Below, piece after piece: positions 12,447-25,074 of a DNA stretch of 64,000 bases (positions are counted from its first letter, which is position 1; each line of letters begins with the position of its first letter). This DNA comes from Paramacrobiotus metropolitanus (taxonomy: Eukaryota > Tardigrada > Eutardigrada > Parachela > Macrobiotidae). The notes under the pieces were generated by a model. The model saw only the letters and a list, made by a program, of their open reading frames with translations. It was not told the origin of the DNA and did not search any database. Made by a program: the position numbers and the translations under genes. Location of the stretch: contig NW_026570228.1 of NCBI RefSeq assembly GCF_019649055.1, forward strand, positions 496,001 through 560,000, read 5' to 3'.

Positions 12447-12517
12447 AAACGATAAGAATGCTTCTTGTCCCTCCAGTCAGTGCGCTCATGAGCGTGAGAG
12501 AAGCATTCTTATCGTTT
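12447..12517. repeat. Hairpin 2 with 19-bp perfect arms
   Basis: AAACGATAAGAATGCTTCT (12447-12465) is the exact reverse complement of 12499-12517. The loop is 33 bases and contains a smaller palindrome, CGCTCATGAGCG. It lies about 200 bp before the Kelch-protein start codon, so it is either a small non-autonomous element or part of that promoter or 5' leader. Confidence 0.75.
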
Positions 12518-12712
12518 CACAACCACTAGCTCAATAAAGCAATCGCTAAATACGGTAGAAAGGAATTCAAAGGATCCATATACCCGTCCTAGGAGGTTTG
12601 ACGATCGAGTGAGCTGGAAAACAGTGGCGTTCCGCTGCTGCCTGCTATCATCTTGTGGTTGTTGTACCGGATAGTGGCGCATTGTGTTCATTGAAACTGC
12701 TTGAGAACTGCG

Positions 12713-15700
12713 ATGGTCATGGAAGCGATCTCGATTGCGGAGATCGCAGGGAAACGGAAAGCGGACGATGCTGGCGACACTACCGCCAAGAGCGTCTGTG
12801 TCAAGCCCGACCCGGGACGCGACGTTAGGGCGAGCGTCAGCGACGGAGAACGGGAACAGCGTGCGCCTCCGCAGCTGGTGGCAGTGGTGACGGGGAAGTT
12901 TGTCTTGTACGCCCCCTGGTCGAAGGTGGAGGCCCTGGCGATACCGCATCACCGGCAGGACAACGAGTGTCACGTCCTCCTGCCGCGGCACATCGATCCC
13001 TGGGCGGCGCACCTCGTCCTGCTGGCCACCCTCAATCCCCGTCTGCCCCTGGACGCCAGCGTTCAGGGGCACGGAACTTGTAGCACCGCCAGCCAGCTGC
13101 TGGCAGCCGCGGCGTTCTTCAAAATCCCCCTGCCTGTCACACTGCAGGCGCAGGATACAACCGACAGTAAGCTACCGTGTTTTACAGGTTGAGTGTTTAG
13201 TAGTACGTGTTTAGTAGTACAGGTTGAGAAATTCAAGGCGAATTCAAAGGCGGACTGAAGGCGGGGGTGATGCTTGAGAACCCAGCAGCCCTTATAGAAA
13301 TCGAAATAACTGGCTCTAAAAACTGCTAGAAATCTATTAGAAGTTATAAACTGGTGAAGTTTGTAAAGCAAGGTTTCGGTACTCTGGTTTCGGGTTGATT
13401 CGGAGTGGTGCCAGCTAATGGTCTCACTGCGAAAATTGCTGAAAGTTTATTGAAAATATTGAAATTATCCTACATTTGTGGCAGCAAAAGTTTATAAAGG
13501 GCCGGAACTAAAAGCAATGATACACCGTGACAAAGGGCCAGAACTATAGTGTACTTGTAGAAGCAGTGATATACCATGGATAATGTTTAGAGGAAAACAC
13601 ACGTTTTACTGCGGGGATTGCTACATATTTGGTACGTGTGTAGAAGCGCCAAAACAACCCGTGACCGTGGCGTGTCAGACCGTCCAGCTGGCAATCAAGA
13701 CCATACAGACACCGGCACCATCGCATGGTAGGGCTCTCTTTCCGCTTTTTTCTCCATAGAGATATCTTCTGTTAATGTACAAAATATTACGCTGAGCTAG
13801 GAGTTGCGCAGCCAGCGACCAGCGCTCCGTCCAGCACGGCCAACAAAGCGCACGGAAACGCCAGCCAAAGCAAACCACCGTCGGTCGATCCTGCTATGGC
13901 TTACGCGCATCTATCTTTAGTGGAGGTCCTGGCGTTGATCCGGCAAGATTTCCTGCCTGTCACCTCGGAGATGGAGTTGTATCAAGTAAGTGCGTGTGCT
14001 GTGTGCATAAAAGACCGCTGTAGTCTAAACGTTACACCACTTTCTTGTCCAACGATCAAAATTTAAACAATGCAAAAACATCTAAAATCGTTAGTGTCAT
14101 TGGTGATCTTAGGACGTGCATTAAATGTGCCCAAAACAGCCGCTGCATTTCTCTGTCTATCGGGCACTGGATAGGTCCCTGTAGAACGCTGACATAATAG
14201 ACGCACCGCGTGCACTATACCGAGCTCACCGATCTGACCGCAGTTGCTAGAGAAGGAACTCTGGAGTCTGGAGGTTGGTTTTGCCGTTTGTCTGCTGCCG
14301 TAGATAAACACGGCACAGGATCTCACTACACTCACTACTACACCACAGGAATGCCAACTAGTGCTTTCCCTAAACGAAGGTCGCTCACTACCCGAACTCA
14401 CTACACAAACACAGAATCAAGACGATGTTAACCATTTGAATCACACTGATGTTCACTCAAACCAAGTCTCACACAGACTGCCGATTGCTAGCCGACGACG
14501 AAGCACAGCTTCTGGTCGGAGGCTGCCAATAAGACTATAAGAGCACAGGTAGAATACGTCATCGCTAGTACAGCTGGGACACACGTACAAGCGCACAATA
14601 GCTCCTACATCATAACCCCAATTATGTCAGTGACTGCATTATAGAGAGTGATGAACTGGTGCCACGTTGACTACCCAGCGCGCTGGACGGCGGAGAATTT
14701 CCAGGTTCTCATGCCCGAGATCCGCTGGGATCTGCTGTCTGAGATTCTGCCAGTGGCCATCCTCACCGCCAGTGAACCACTGCGCGACGTCCTCTTGGAC
14801 CTGCAGGCGCGCCTCTTCCCGCCGACGGGCGTCCGTTTAATCGCCGTGCCGCGGGAACGACACTTCACCGAAGTGGCCTGCCTGTTCTACGCCGACCGAC
14901 ACACTGCCAGTCTGCGCCTGTACGACGCGCACCAGAAAAACTGCATCCGCTTTCGCTGCCGGTGGAACTGCAGACGTGGAACTCTTTGAAGGAGATGGGC
15001 CCGGTGGTCAATAACCGGGTGTGGTTCCGCGTTGAGCACGGCGCGCAGCTGCGAACCTACGCCTTGACACTGAATGCTGATGAAGATGATGCTCTGGAGA
15101 ATGCGCAGATGGAATATATCTACGAGGAGCAGATGGCCGATGCCGCATTTCCACTGGTCAGTCTCAACGGTCTGGTATACGGCTGGAACACCGGCGCTAC
15201 GAAGAACACGAGTTCCTACACTTTTGGTCCCGCTTCGCTCCTCTTCGAACACAATATCCGCAATCCCAAGCGCATTAGGTTGGTGATATAGCATGCAGCG
15301 CTTTGAAACCATCCAGGTCTGTTAACTTGGTGTTGTTTGGGAAAATGAACAGCGGGTATGCCAGACCAATATAAGTAAGCATACGTTTACGTAAAGTTAC
15401 CAAATAAGCGAAAAAAACTAGATATGATATGCGGCTGTTGCACTATGCTCGTCGAACACTTTTCCGTGTTTTCACAGAAAAGAAGCGGCATTCGACGTGT
15501 GGGGCCACTGTTTCTACCTCTGTGGCGGCTATCCCGCGAAGGGCCGCAACCGCGACATCCTTGCCACCGGCGAAGTGTACAACGCGGCGACCAACCAATG
15601 GAGCAGTCTGCCGGTAATGTTCCAGTCGCGCTGCAGTTTCGCCGCCAAAGTCCACAAAGGCTACCTGTACGTGACGGGCGGCGTCGGAGAGGTTCCGGCG

Positions 15701-16000
15701 GCCGGAACAACCGTTCTCCGCAGCGGCGAGCGACTGCAGTTGGGCGTGGCCGGCGCCCGGTGGCAGCGCCTTCCCGACCTGGCTGTGCCCCGTTACGGAC
15801 ACTGCATGTTCGTCTTGCATGATAAGCTGCACGTGTGCGGAGGCTGCAACCGCGACGGGATGCCGCTAACCGGGATGGAAGTGTACGATGCTTCGTTGAA
15901 TCTGTGGAGCAGTGTGCGGCCAGCCGAGCGACCCGGAGTACGGCAGGCACCGGTATCGGCCTGCGTGACGCTTGCGGTTCCATATAAAGTGCTGTGTTGA
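12713..16000 (+). CDS. BTB-BACK-Kelch (KLHL-type) protein, with an apparent homopolymer frameshift
   Basis: Exons: 12713-13166, 13801-13985, 14645-15278 and 15478-16000 (stop TGA); intron phases 1, 0 and 2. The product is about 598 residues, normal for KLHL proteins, which are substrate adaptors of CUL3 ubiquitin ligases. Exon 1 gives a divergent BTB-like part (residues about 55-150, with LLAAAAFFKIPLPVTL matching the C-terminal BTB helices). Exons 2-3 give BACK (LALIRQDFLPVTSEMELYQ, then RVMNWCHVDYPARW and PEIRWDLLSEIL). Exons 3-4 give Kelch repeats: YLCGGYPAKGRN with GEVYNAATNQWSSLP, YLYVTGG, and KLHVCGG with MEVYDASLNLWSSV. In exon 3 the frame breaks at the A5 run at 14936-14940. One more A would restore YDAHQKK running into LHPLSLPVELQTWNSL. 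Either an assembly error or a real lesion. The BTB start is weakly conserved, so CUL3 binding is not certain. Confidence 0.83.
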
Positions 16001-16495
16001 TGACGGACGGCCTTTACGCTAATAGTTGTTTTCTTACTTTCGATTAGTGCGTTGCTCCGTTTTATGTTACAGGTAATTTGATGTGTACTGTACCTGTTGG
16101 TTGTTGTTGCAGTTCGTGATCTGTGTAGATACGAGTTCAAACACCCACTCTGTCCAACTGCTTGAAACTTAATGCGAATTCAAAACGATCAGGGTCGAGT
16201 TGAAGTCTTTGCAGTTCGTAGAACTGCTGGTGTCTTCAACACTTCACTCACGCTTCTCGGTTGCCTCCGGACGGATAATATAATACACCACCAGGTTGAT
16301 ACTCCCGACTACTGACATTTTTACGCTAAAGTACTAAGCCACTAAGAGCAACACGTGCTCGCAGAAGCACAAAAATGGACTCAGCATGCCATCTAAGCAA
16401 TTAGCAAACACAACCGACCTGACCAGCACAAGCGGCGTAAAGCACTGTAACAGGCTCATGCAACCATTTTCCTGCCCGTGTTAGCCAATACACTG
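16001..16495. other. Intergenic stretch between convergent genes
   Basis: Shared 3' flank of the Kelch gene (+) and the Ig gene (-). No open frame or structured element stands out. Confidence 0.5.
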
Positions 16496-17610
16496 TCACG
16501 TGATTACGTTGAGATACGCTTCCTGCAAAGCCCATTCGTGGAAAACATCATCCACCTTAAACCAGCACTGGTAGCGCCCGGCATGCTGCGCCTGTACACC
16601 CGGAATAATCAAGGTCGAATAACACTGACTTATTCCAACGACGGTGGTGACACTCCAGGCAATGTCTCCCCGCGCAGAATGAGTTGCGAATTTACTGTTT
16701 CCCGTTGCATACAAAACATAGTCTTCGTTTCTCCAAAGAAAACGATGCTCAAAATTGCCCTCCATGGCTAAGAACTTCACGTAGCATGGAAAACGAGCGG
16801 TATCGCCAACCGTAACCGTCACGTTGACCATCGGCGGTTGAAAAACGTGGGACGCGGTGACAATCGGACTGACAAAGAAGGTCTGAGTAACAACAACGTG
16901 GCTGCCGTTGTACTGCAAGCAATCGTATTTCCCGGTATGCACATGCGAAAACACCGGTAAATCTACAGTCAACGATCCCGTGGCGGAACTGCTGTCAACC
17001 CGGATAACGGTCTTGTCATAGTGATCGCCGATAGAGTTGCATAGCTGCACTGGAAGCCCCGATGTAGCCATTTTTTTCTGGGTTAAAAAGTAGGTTCCCG
17101 TTTACCGCTATCTCTGGACGGTATGTGTGCTTGTCGGCTTCAGCGACCGCGATGTCTCCATTGCAGTGCAGTCTTACTGTCCCGCCTTCTGGTGACCTAA
17201 TAATGCTAGCGTGTGGCCATGTTTCCGCTGATTTGCTGGCTGACATCGACGGCTCAACTAAATAAGCGATGCCATTACGGCGACTTCGGAATGCAGCGTT
17301 CAGGAGTTCATTAACTGCAAAAACAACAGTTCGGAAGCCAGGAAAAACTTAAGAGCGTATTTGGGCTGTAAAAAAAACATGTGGACTTGGACGGGATCAG
17401 ACTACTGAAAAAGTCATCGCATATTGCAATTGTTGGGCCCAGTGGTCAAGCATCAGTTTGCCATCATAGAAGTTCACGTTGTCAGTGTGCAGTATATTCA
17501 CAATTGCGCTTACCGGTTTCTCGGCTCAACCCTGCTTGGGCAAGGCTTATTGGGCTACTCAGGAATATCAGCATCAAATACAGCATTCCATGCGCACCCA
17601 GAATGGTCAT
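16496..17610 (-). CDS. Secreted two-Ig-domain protein, Ig-1 (dispersed copy)
   Basis: Leader exon 17610-17514 encodes a signal peptide (MLYLMLIFLSSPISLAQAG) and ends phase 1 at GTAAGC. The main exon is 17314-16496. The join matches three other copies at 46775, 56420 and 59059, whose leaders also end in AG-L-x-R-E and whose second exons also begin TTAA. Two Ig folds are visible: LHCNGD ... VNGNLLF ... HTGKYDCLQYNG, then VTVGDTARFPCYVKF ... RFLWRNEDYVLY ... HAGRYQCWFKVDD. There is no C-terminal membrane segment, so the protein is secreted (about 304 residues). The frame breaks in a T7 run on the plus strand near 17071: deleting one base restores continuity between LFNPEK and MATSGLPVQ. It lies about 30 kb from the array, on the opposite strand, and is the most divergent copy. 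Partner and role unknown. Confidence 0.8.
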
Positions 17611-19575
17611 CTTGAAGCGACTGAGTTCTTCGACAACAGAAAAGCCTTGAACAGTCCCAAGTCGTAACAGCGATAAGATCTGCGGCACTACGGTCGCATA
17701 ATTGCATAGGTCCCGGCTGCTGGCAACTGTGTCGCTCTTTTAAGGTACTGCAATGTTTGCTGGATCGCAGCGCTTAAATGTTTACTTATCCATCGTAATT
17801 GCACAAGAAGAATGACAATAACCGGTCGAGTATTCGCGCGTACCTCGATTGTCAACAGACAAAAAACGGTATCGCAAAGATGTTCAGTCGGGCAATTGCT
17901 AGATTGCACAATTTCATGATGAGTCTTTACGCCCTGTCTACGAGTTCCACGTACACGACACGGTGCGGTACGGATTCGTAACGCCAAACTGGACCCACTT
18001 CCGACTAGAGTGATAATGTGATCTTCCTGGAATTAGGGGTAGAAAATCATGCTTTCTGCGCTAATGTTTTCCTATCATCCCACATTTACAGCCAGTCAAC
18101 CATCTGGCTACTTGCAGAGTTGTAGTGAGGTTACTTACCGTTTGTCGGTCAACATAATTTTGAACACTCCAAGCATCCCCAGTCGATGCACTTGCGTAGC
18201 CACTACCGGTAGCAGTGCGAAACTGTCTGTGATAACAACTAATGTAAGAGTGCGGTTATGGTAATACCAGTGAGTCTTTTGCGACTGCATTTTATTACAG
18301 TGCTTTATTGACCACGTATTGTAGCAGCAGGCTGAGCAACAGCAAAGTGAGCAGCAGTAAAGTAAGTGCTACAGTCACCAGAAACTACGTAGTAGAAAGG
18401 GCTCTTTGGTGTCGCTGGAATAAAGCCCTTCATGGCATCGTTATAAAAAAGCTTCACACAATTTCTAGTTTTAATGCAAAGTTTTCCGTTGTTAGCAGCA
18501 TAGCGCGGTGAAGCCATACTAACATGATTAACGTGATTCTTTCAACACATCGGCGTTTCACCAAACTAACGAGTGCCAGTACTTTAATGATTTGCATTAC
18601 ACTCGGGGCCTGAATGTAATGCAAATCGCTATACGTACTACGTAGTATTTTAGAGTTCATTGGAGGACTTTCGGTGTAATCGAAGGGTATGTAGCCATAG
18701 ATAGTTTCTCGCAATTAAAATAGTGTAGTAAAAACCGTAATAAACGATTTCGTGAAACCCAGTTATTCACTACCGAAAGGTCAATAGTATGCATCAATGT
18801 CTACATAATGAACAAAAGAACTGGCTGGACTAAGTGTTAATCATGTGAACCGGCGTTTACTGCGTAATCTGGAGGAATTTATGTTTTTGACTTTCAAGTT
18901 TTTTCGGTCATTGATAATGAAGAACAACACGTTTTCCGCACAGTCATTTCTCCTACCTTTGTTTGTTTGTTTAATCAGCTTAACGTCTACAACAATCAGG
19001 AATAGTTCCTGCACGAGGTTGTAGACAACCATTCAAGATCAGCTGTCACACTGCTTCAACCGAATTGTGCAATGAAAACTTTCAAAGATTTCCAAAGATA
19101 AGTTAATCGAAACCCAGCGACGCGGCAGCAACATCCTTAATCACGGTAAAAGATCAAAGGAAAGCACTGTAATGCCAGTAATGGATAACTTAAGCATGAG
19201 CCGCCTAAATTAAAGCGCTTCGTTTTGTCTACAAGCCGGCAACACTAAAACAAGACCTGACATCATTTACACCGAACGAGCTGATTCATAAAAACTACGA
19301 AGCACAAAGTCACGGCTGCAGACAATCGATACTGATACACAAGTATGACTGCACGATCATACTAGTCTGGTGGGAAAGGAGTACCGTACCGATCGTTGGT
19401 AAAGGAGTTGTACCCGTCTACAATCACTGCAACAAGGAAATGTACTGTAACTGTACAGTCTGTATTTGTTACACACGAACCGGTCTGCAATCGATGCGCT
19501 ATCTGGAAGGACCGGCCCATCATTTGCATCTAGCTGACTCATCCCACAACTGAGTCATCCCGTCGAAGATGCCGG
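17611..19575. other. Intergenic stretch
   Basis: No supported gene in about 2 kb. It contains a hairpin of octamer-like motifs at 18589-18627 (listed separately) and ends at the TATA box of the next gene. Confidence 0.5.
18589..18627. repeat. Hairpin built from two ATTTGCAT octamers
   Basis: GATTTGCATTACA and TGTAATGCAAATC form a 13-bp perfect inverted pair around a 13-base loop. Each arm holds ATTTGCAT, the octamer recognised by POU-domain factors. That suggests a paired regulatory site, but function is inference. Confidence 0.6.
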
Positions 19576-19584
19576 TATATAAAA
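19576..19584 (+). promoter_or_regulatory. TATA box of the 190-residue protein gene
   Basis: TATATAAAA stands about 30 bases before an initiator-like TCACAGT (about 19609) and about 135 bases before the ATG at 19718. This is the best core promoter in the window and suggests a regulated or highly expressed gene. Confidence 0.65.
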
Positions 19585-19717
19585 CCCAAGACGCGACACC
19601 GTAAAAAATCACAGTTGTCTGATCGTAACACTTGCTAGCAGTTGCCTTCTTTGTCTAGATCTCCTTTAAACTTACAGCTTTCCCACACGCGCAACGCCTG
19701 TTGTGCTTGTCTACACG

Positions 19718-20795
19718 ATGGCCTCCTATCTATCGATTTACAACGACACCAACGATACATGGTATATCAAGCTGTCACATGATGATAAGGCCCTGAAGGG
19801 CGCCGGGATCCTCCTGACCGCGCTGGGCACGGTGTCATCGCTGGGCGCACTGGCCGGGGAGTGTACCGCCAGCGGCAAGAAACTGGGCATCAACAAGACC
19901 GCCACCGCGGCGGCGGTAGTGGCCGGCTCGTCGGCCGTGGTGGCCGGAAGTGCGGCGTTGGTGTCCAGCGGGAAATCCATGGAGTGGACGCGGTTGGCGG
20001 TGGAGGATCTGGATAAGGAGGGGGCCGAACGCGAAGTCTTTCGCCTAGCACCAGGTACACATCAATAACGTCAGTCAGTTAATACTTATTTTAATAATTA
20101 ATTTTAATATTGCAGCCGCGTCATACATGCATATACATACATGCTCGTTCTCGAAAGAGGAAGCAATTTTAAGCGTAACGCTTCCGTAAGATGCTTTTCT
20201 TTTTTATATATATCTGGTTTTTCCAATAACTTTCAATAACAAATATGAATAACTTAAAATAAACATATTGTTAATTTTGAAATTAAGCGCTGAAATGTGT
20301 ACGTACTACGTAGCTTATCATTTTTTGGTTTAATAATTTATTAGTGATAAAAATGTATAATAATGTAATAATATAATGAACTCATAACAATAATTGTAAT
20401 AATTTATGATAAAATATGGAACTTACTTATTAGCTTCTCGTATCAGTGATATCTTGTACCAAAATTATTATAATCATAAAGTAAAGTTTTCCTGTTTATG
20501 TTAAACATTGCATGTTGAACCGGTGCAGATAAATATTGCAAGATTGGTTTTCTTCTTAGGCGATACGAAACAATTCGGCAAGTTTTCCCTCTCCCTATGG
20601 AAGCAGTGCGTGGCCATCCGGCACCGGATCAATCCGGAAGACAGCGACGAAGTGTTAGTGGAGTCGGTAATGATGCGCCCCATCTTCAGTGGCGCCACCA
20701 ACGGCTCCGATAAGATGTACAACATCAAGCAGTGGCTGGATAAGGAAGGCGTCACCGTGCTGCACCGTATACGCCGACCGGAATCGTGGAAATAA
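19718..20795 (+). CDS. Unrecognised 190-residue protein with two small-residue hydrophobic segments
   Basis: Two exons, 19718-20054 and 20560-20795 (stop TAA), join in phase 1. I use the ATG that gives MASYLSIYNDTNDTWYIKLS; it follows the TATA promoter by a normal leader. The N-terminus is a polar segment with no signal peptide. Residues about 26-46 (GAGILLTALGTVSSLGALAG) and 62-82 (TAAAVVAGSSAVVAGSAALV) are glycine/alanine/valine-rich hydrophobic stretches that could form a membrane hairpin. The C-terminal half is soluble (FGKFSLSLWKQCVAIRHRI ... IKQWLDKEGVTVLHRI). Codon use is GC-rich like its genic neighbours. I know no family for it; an amphitropic or membrane-inserting intracellular protein is a guess from the hydrophobic pattern. 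Confidence 0.75.
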
Positions 20796-21617
20796 GGCCG
20801 CTTTCATTCCACTGGACATTCCCATTACCGTGTATTAAGGACTCGGCTACCGTTTTTATCCAACAAAAAAAATGCTTTCAGTATTGTTATTTCGCAGCAA
20901 ATAGAGCAGATAATTACACAATTTTTCCTTTTAAAATGTTCCTTTATTTTTGAGTCACACATGCAGCATGTATGTATATACGTATGTATATATGCAGCCT
21001 GTATGTTGTTTTCATTTACACTTCCGGTTGTCAATTTCTCTTCCAGTTTCTTCTCAATCGAAAGGTGTATTTTTAAAATAAATTAAAAAACGGTGCAAGA
21101 TTCGGGGATTTTTTAATTCATCTCAAAAATCGTCCGCCAATAATCAATCTCAAGATAAATTACTTTCTACAATTCAAAAAAGTACAGTACATATCTTCTA
21201 GCCAAAACAAATCGGGGAAGAATAATTTTGGTATGATTTACCCGTACAAATATTATCAATCATTGGACGAATATTATTATATCATCGCAAAATAAATTTC
21301 CATCAGCAAAAGACCAGACAAAATGGCGAGAGATCCATATAAAACCATTAACGAATATAAGGCACGAAATTACATACCAGACACAATCACTGACAACAAT
21401 AATAATTCTGAATTCACGTAACACTACCGTACGCAAATACTGAAGCTGCTCCTAAATCCATCCATTCAGAAAACATAAAATATTTCATCCATGCAAATGT
21501 CTCTTGTCCCCAACAAAACAAAGGACGGACAACAAACGTTTAAAAAAATTAAATCGTAAAACAGAAAATAAAGCCGTAAAAAAATTACGGCACCGGGTTC
21601 GGATTCTGACATTCCCG
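20796..21617. other. Intergenic stretch between convergent genes
   Basis: AT-rich 3' flank with AATAAA near 21077 for the plus-strand gene and a short TATGTATATACGTATG run near 20970. No gene seen. Confidence 0.5.
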
Positions 21618-24438
21618 TTAACCGGTTAACGCTTCAGTGTGTTGCTGCGCCTTGCCGCCGCCGTTTTGCACCGTCATCGGCACCGCTTCCACATTCTCCG
21701 ACTTCTTGGCGACACTGTACTTGCGTGCCGGTCCCGATTCTTCCTCCTCCTCACTACCACTATCACTCTCATCCCGTCCGCGCCGCATCTCCCCCCAGAA
21801 TTCAATCAACTCCTGCCCGTCCGTGAAGATCCCGATCAGATTCTTCATGGCGAACAGTCCCGTGATGTAGCTGTGCTGATCCCATAGATAGCATCGCACC
21901 ACAAAGTACGGGATATTCCCGAACACCGTCCCCACTAAAGTCTGCGTTAGGAAGAAACGGTTGCGGGTTTCCGGGTGCCGATTGTGGTAACTGCTCAATC
22001 TGTGAATGACAGCAAAACTGCAGAGTAGATGAAAGGAAGCCTTATTCAAAATAATAACCAATTATAATTTAAATCATTCCCGTAATAGAAATGAAAAATA
22101 ACAAATAAAAGAATCTGTTTATTTTTATAATATCGGAACTCCGAAATGTTATCAGTTGGCGAGTTTCAGTATTTCCTGGAAAAACAATTTTACGTATCTG
22201 TCCCTAAAACAACATCCAGGTATTTCTAAGCTTTAAATTTTTTTTTGAATTACTTAGCAGTGCAATCATTGAAAAAAACATAATCAGAGAAACAGAGGGA
22301 CGTCACAGTACAGTAAAAACTCATACCTTATCCTCGAAACTTGCAGAATCAACTTGTACAGTACGTAATTAAATTTCATTAGAACAAACTTATACACGGA
22401 TTTTGCGACTGCCGTATACGGTATATGCCACTGTTCTACGCAAATCATGCTTAATAATATCAAGCTGCAACTTATAAGTAGTACCTAATCAAATTTGGAA
22501 GTTTACTGTACGATTACCACCGTTAAAAATGGATTATGTACGAGTAGTGTTATAAAAACGAAGACAATTCTTTTAGATACGACAAAAATTATGCTGACCA
22601 CTGCAAAATTATGTAATTATCTCATCCATCTTACCGATACAGCGCGTGTGCCGGGGCGATCAAATTGATGCAGGCGAAGGCCAGAATAGCATTCTCCAGA
22701 TGATGCGGCAGACGGGGTTTCTCGTGGCCCTTGGCCACTTCCAGTTCGGCGGCCACGAAGAGGGACGTGAGGAATTCCACGCAGTCGACGATCTCCAGCA
22801 GGACGAAATGCTGCATCCAGCGGATGTAGTGCTTCTGCGCCGACGTGGCCAGATGCTCCAGTCCGCCGACAAACAGCATGAATACCGCGGCCGACGCGCC
22901 AAAGGTGAACTCCATGGTGTTGATACCGAGGTGGTCGGTTTCCAGCAGATCCGTACCGAACGTCTTGAAGATGGCGATGATCTTGCCCACCAAAACTACA
23001 CTGCAATTCCATCATCCATGTAATGAACCGGCAGTATTGCGACAATGTTATGTATTCAGCAAAACTATGATATTAATTATTATCTGAAAACGAGCTGTGT
23101 CGAAATACCCTGCGCTAGCTTTAACGAACATGTAAAATGTGAAACAACCGGCTTTGCCAGAATATATATACATATGTATACATTTATCTGGAACTGGAAT
23201 ACTGTATATGCAAGCAATAATAATTTTAAGTATCCAGAAACCAACATAATATAGATATGAATAATTTAATAGCAAAAAACGATGTGTTACAAGTACGAGT
23301 ATTAATCATCGACACGGTACGTATGTGCAGTAATTAAATTCGACGTTTTGTAACTACATGCTAGACAGCCACGGCACTACGAATCGTCTGCAGAATTCAC
23401 AACCAGTACTCGTCTGGCCTTTTTACGATCATCGAACAGCGGCGATTCCGAACCGGAAAGCCACCTTATCCATTCCAAATCCCGATGTCAAACAGTTTTA
23501 CATATCTACAGTTTTTAGTTTGCAACTTTGCAGTACTGTATCGGTATTTAGATTAAATTGTGATTGCAAGGGGCGATAAGTTAATTAAGACGCAGTTCTT
23601 ATAACAAATTCATATAACGGACATCATGAACGCATCGAAATACATAATTAATGTCACTGAATGGAAAACTCCCTTCTCAAACTCCCTCATTGTCCCTTCT
23701 CAAACTTAAGCAAATATTTTATTAAAAGAATTGTGATTAATTTTAACATCGGCATATTGTCACGTTCTACTGCAGATTTACCGTTCTCGGATTTACGATG
23801 ATTTCATAGCATAGCATAATTCTTCAAGGCTTTTTGTACAGATATTTGTATTTCTACAATTCTGCTCAATCTACTCTGTACAGTGTACTGCAACAAAATA
23901 TTCTTGATGATACAGTACCATACGACGATACGAGTACTTCAAGTAGACAGGTTAAAAATAAATTGGAATAATAATAATGCTTACTATATTAGAAAATATG
24001 AAAAAAAAAACATTGAAGTGTGTATCTGTAGAGTAGAGAGTAGACAGTTACAGCATAAATTAAAATGCCGTATCCGTATGTTATAAAATTATAAGAAATT
24101 TAATGATCGTCTGGGTACCTGTAAAACAACCAGCAAACCCACGCATAGGGCAAAATGCCCAAAAAATGCAGTAAACCCTTGGGATTATCGGGATCTTCCT
24201 CTTTCACCGCTTGCATATGCCTGTCGACATAGCGCCGTCCCCGGATAAACAGCAGCACGTAAATGATCAATCCCACCGCATCCACGGCGACCCACGCCAA
24301 CCACTGATAACCATGCCCGAATTTCCGCAGATTAAACGATACCAAATAAAAATCCAGCACCGCCGCTTGCCCCGCAATTAGTAACAACGCACACACATGG
24401 TGCACTGTCTGCTTATCACAGAAATTCAGATTAAACAT
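21618..24438 (-). CDS. TMEM26-like multi-pass membrane protein
   Basis: Minus-strand exons 24438-24119, 23000-22635 and 22017-21618 join in phases 2 and 2 to give 361 residues; human TMEM26 is of similar length. An alternative acceptor 18 bases into exon 3 is also in frame. About seven to eight hydrophobic segments are visible. Points of resemblance to TMEM26: a first pair of helices around YQWLAWVAVDAVGLIIYVLL, the helix EIVDCVEFLTSLF, then NAILAFACINLIAPAHALYR. The last pair is IPYFVVRCYLW and LFAMKNLIGIF, like the VVR and AAKN motifs of the family. The cytoplasmic tail is acidic and serine-rich (ESDSGSEEEEES). TMEM26 has no settled biochemical role. Family assignment rests on motif order and length recalled by eye, so moderate confidence; the exon structure is firmer. 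Confidence 0.72.
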
Positions 24439-24944
24439 TTTTCTAAAAATTACTGATTATTTAAAAATAAACAGAAAAATAAAAATCCAAAATAATTCCA
24501 AGAACCAGCGAAGCATGGAGACTGTTCTCCCTCCGCCTGCAGCGTCCGTTTTAAACATGCAGAACGCTAATTAAGAGCATGATGAAGCAGGAAATACTGT
24601 CGACTCATCGCGGGGCATGTCCAAGAAGGAGCGGAGAAAGAAACAGATCGATGCGATTTTGAATTAAAAACGTACACTAAACAACTTTGTAAGGGCCGCT
24701 TGCGTGGCCACATACTGGCTCCGAGTACCAGTCAACTTACAACCGCAATTGTTCCATGGAAGACTGCGGCATAATTGTTTCCGACAAAGTGCTACTGCAA
24801 ATAAACACTTGCAAATTTCTGCAACAGTAGTCGTAGAGCAACCACTTACATCGTTTATTCGAAAGAAGAAAAGTGTCTCAAAGAAAGCGTTTGTTGTGAT
24901 TTTCTAAAACAAGCCAAGCAACAGCAGCAGACACGCAGTGAGAA

Positions 24945-25074
24945 GCGATACTTCCACTACTGATTTCCGTTTCCAATGGAAAATGAACGAAATGGAAGTG
25001 TCGCAGGTTTCACATATAGCGCAACTTCCACTAACCATTTCCGCTTCCAATGGATACATGGTAATGGAAGTTGC
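24945..25074. repeat. Two consecutive imperfect palindromes sharing one motif
   Basis: 24945-25004 folds with GCGATACTTCCA against TGGAAGTGTCGC around TTTCCAATGGAAA. 25021-25074 folds with GCAACTTCCA against TGGAAGTTGC around a related CTTCCAATGGAT centre. The shared ACTTCCA/TTCCAATGGA text shows the two are repeats of each other. Probably a small non-autonomous inverted-repeat element present twice. Confidence 0.6.

Noticed and set aside
21637-21887. Plus frames opposite the TMEM26-like last exon
   Set aside because: Antisense shadows of the acidic tail-coding sequence.
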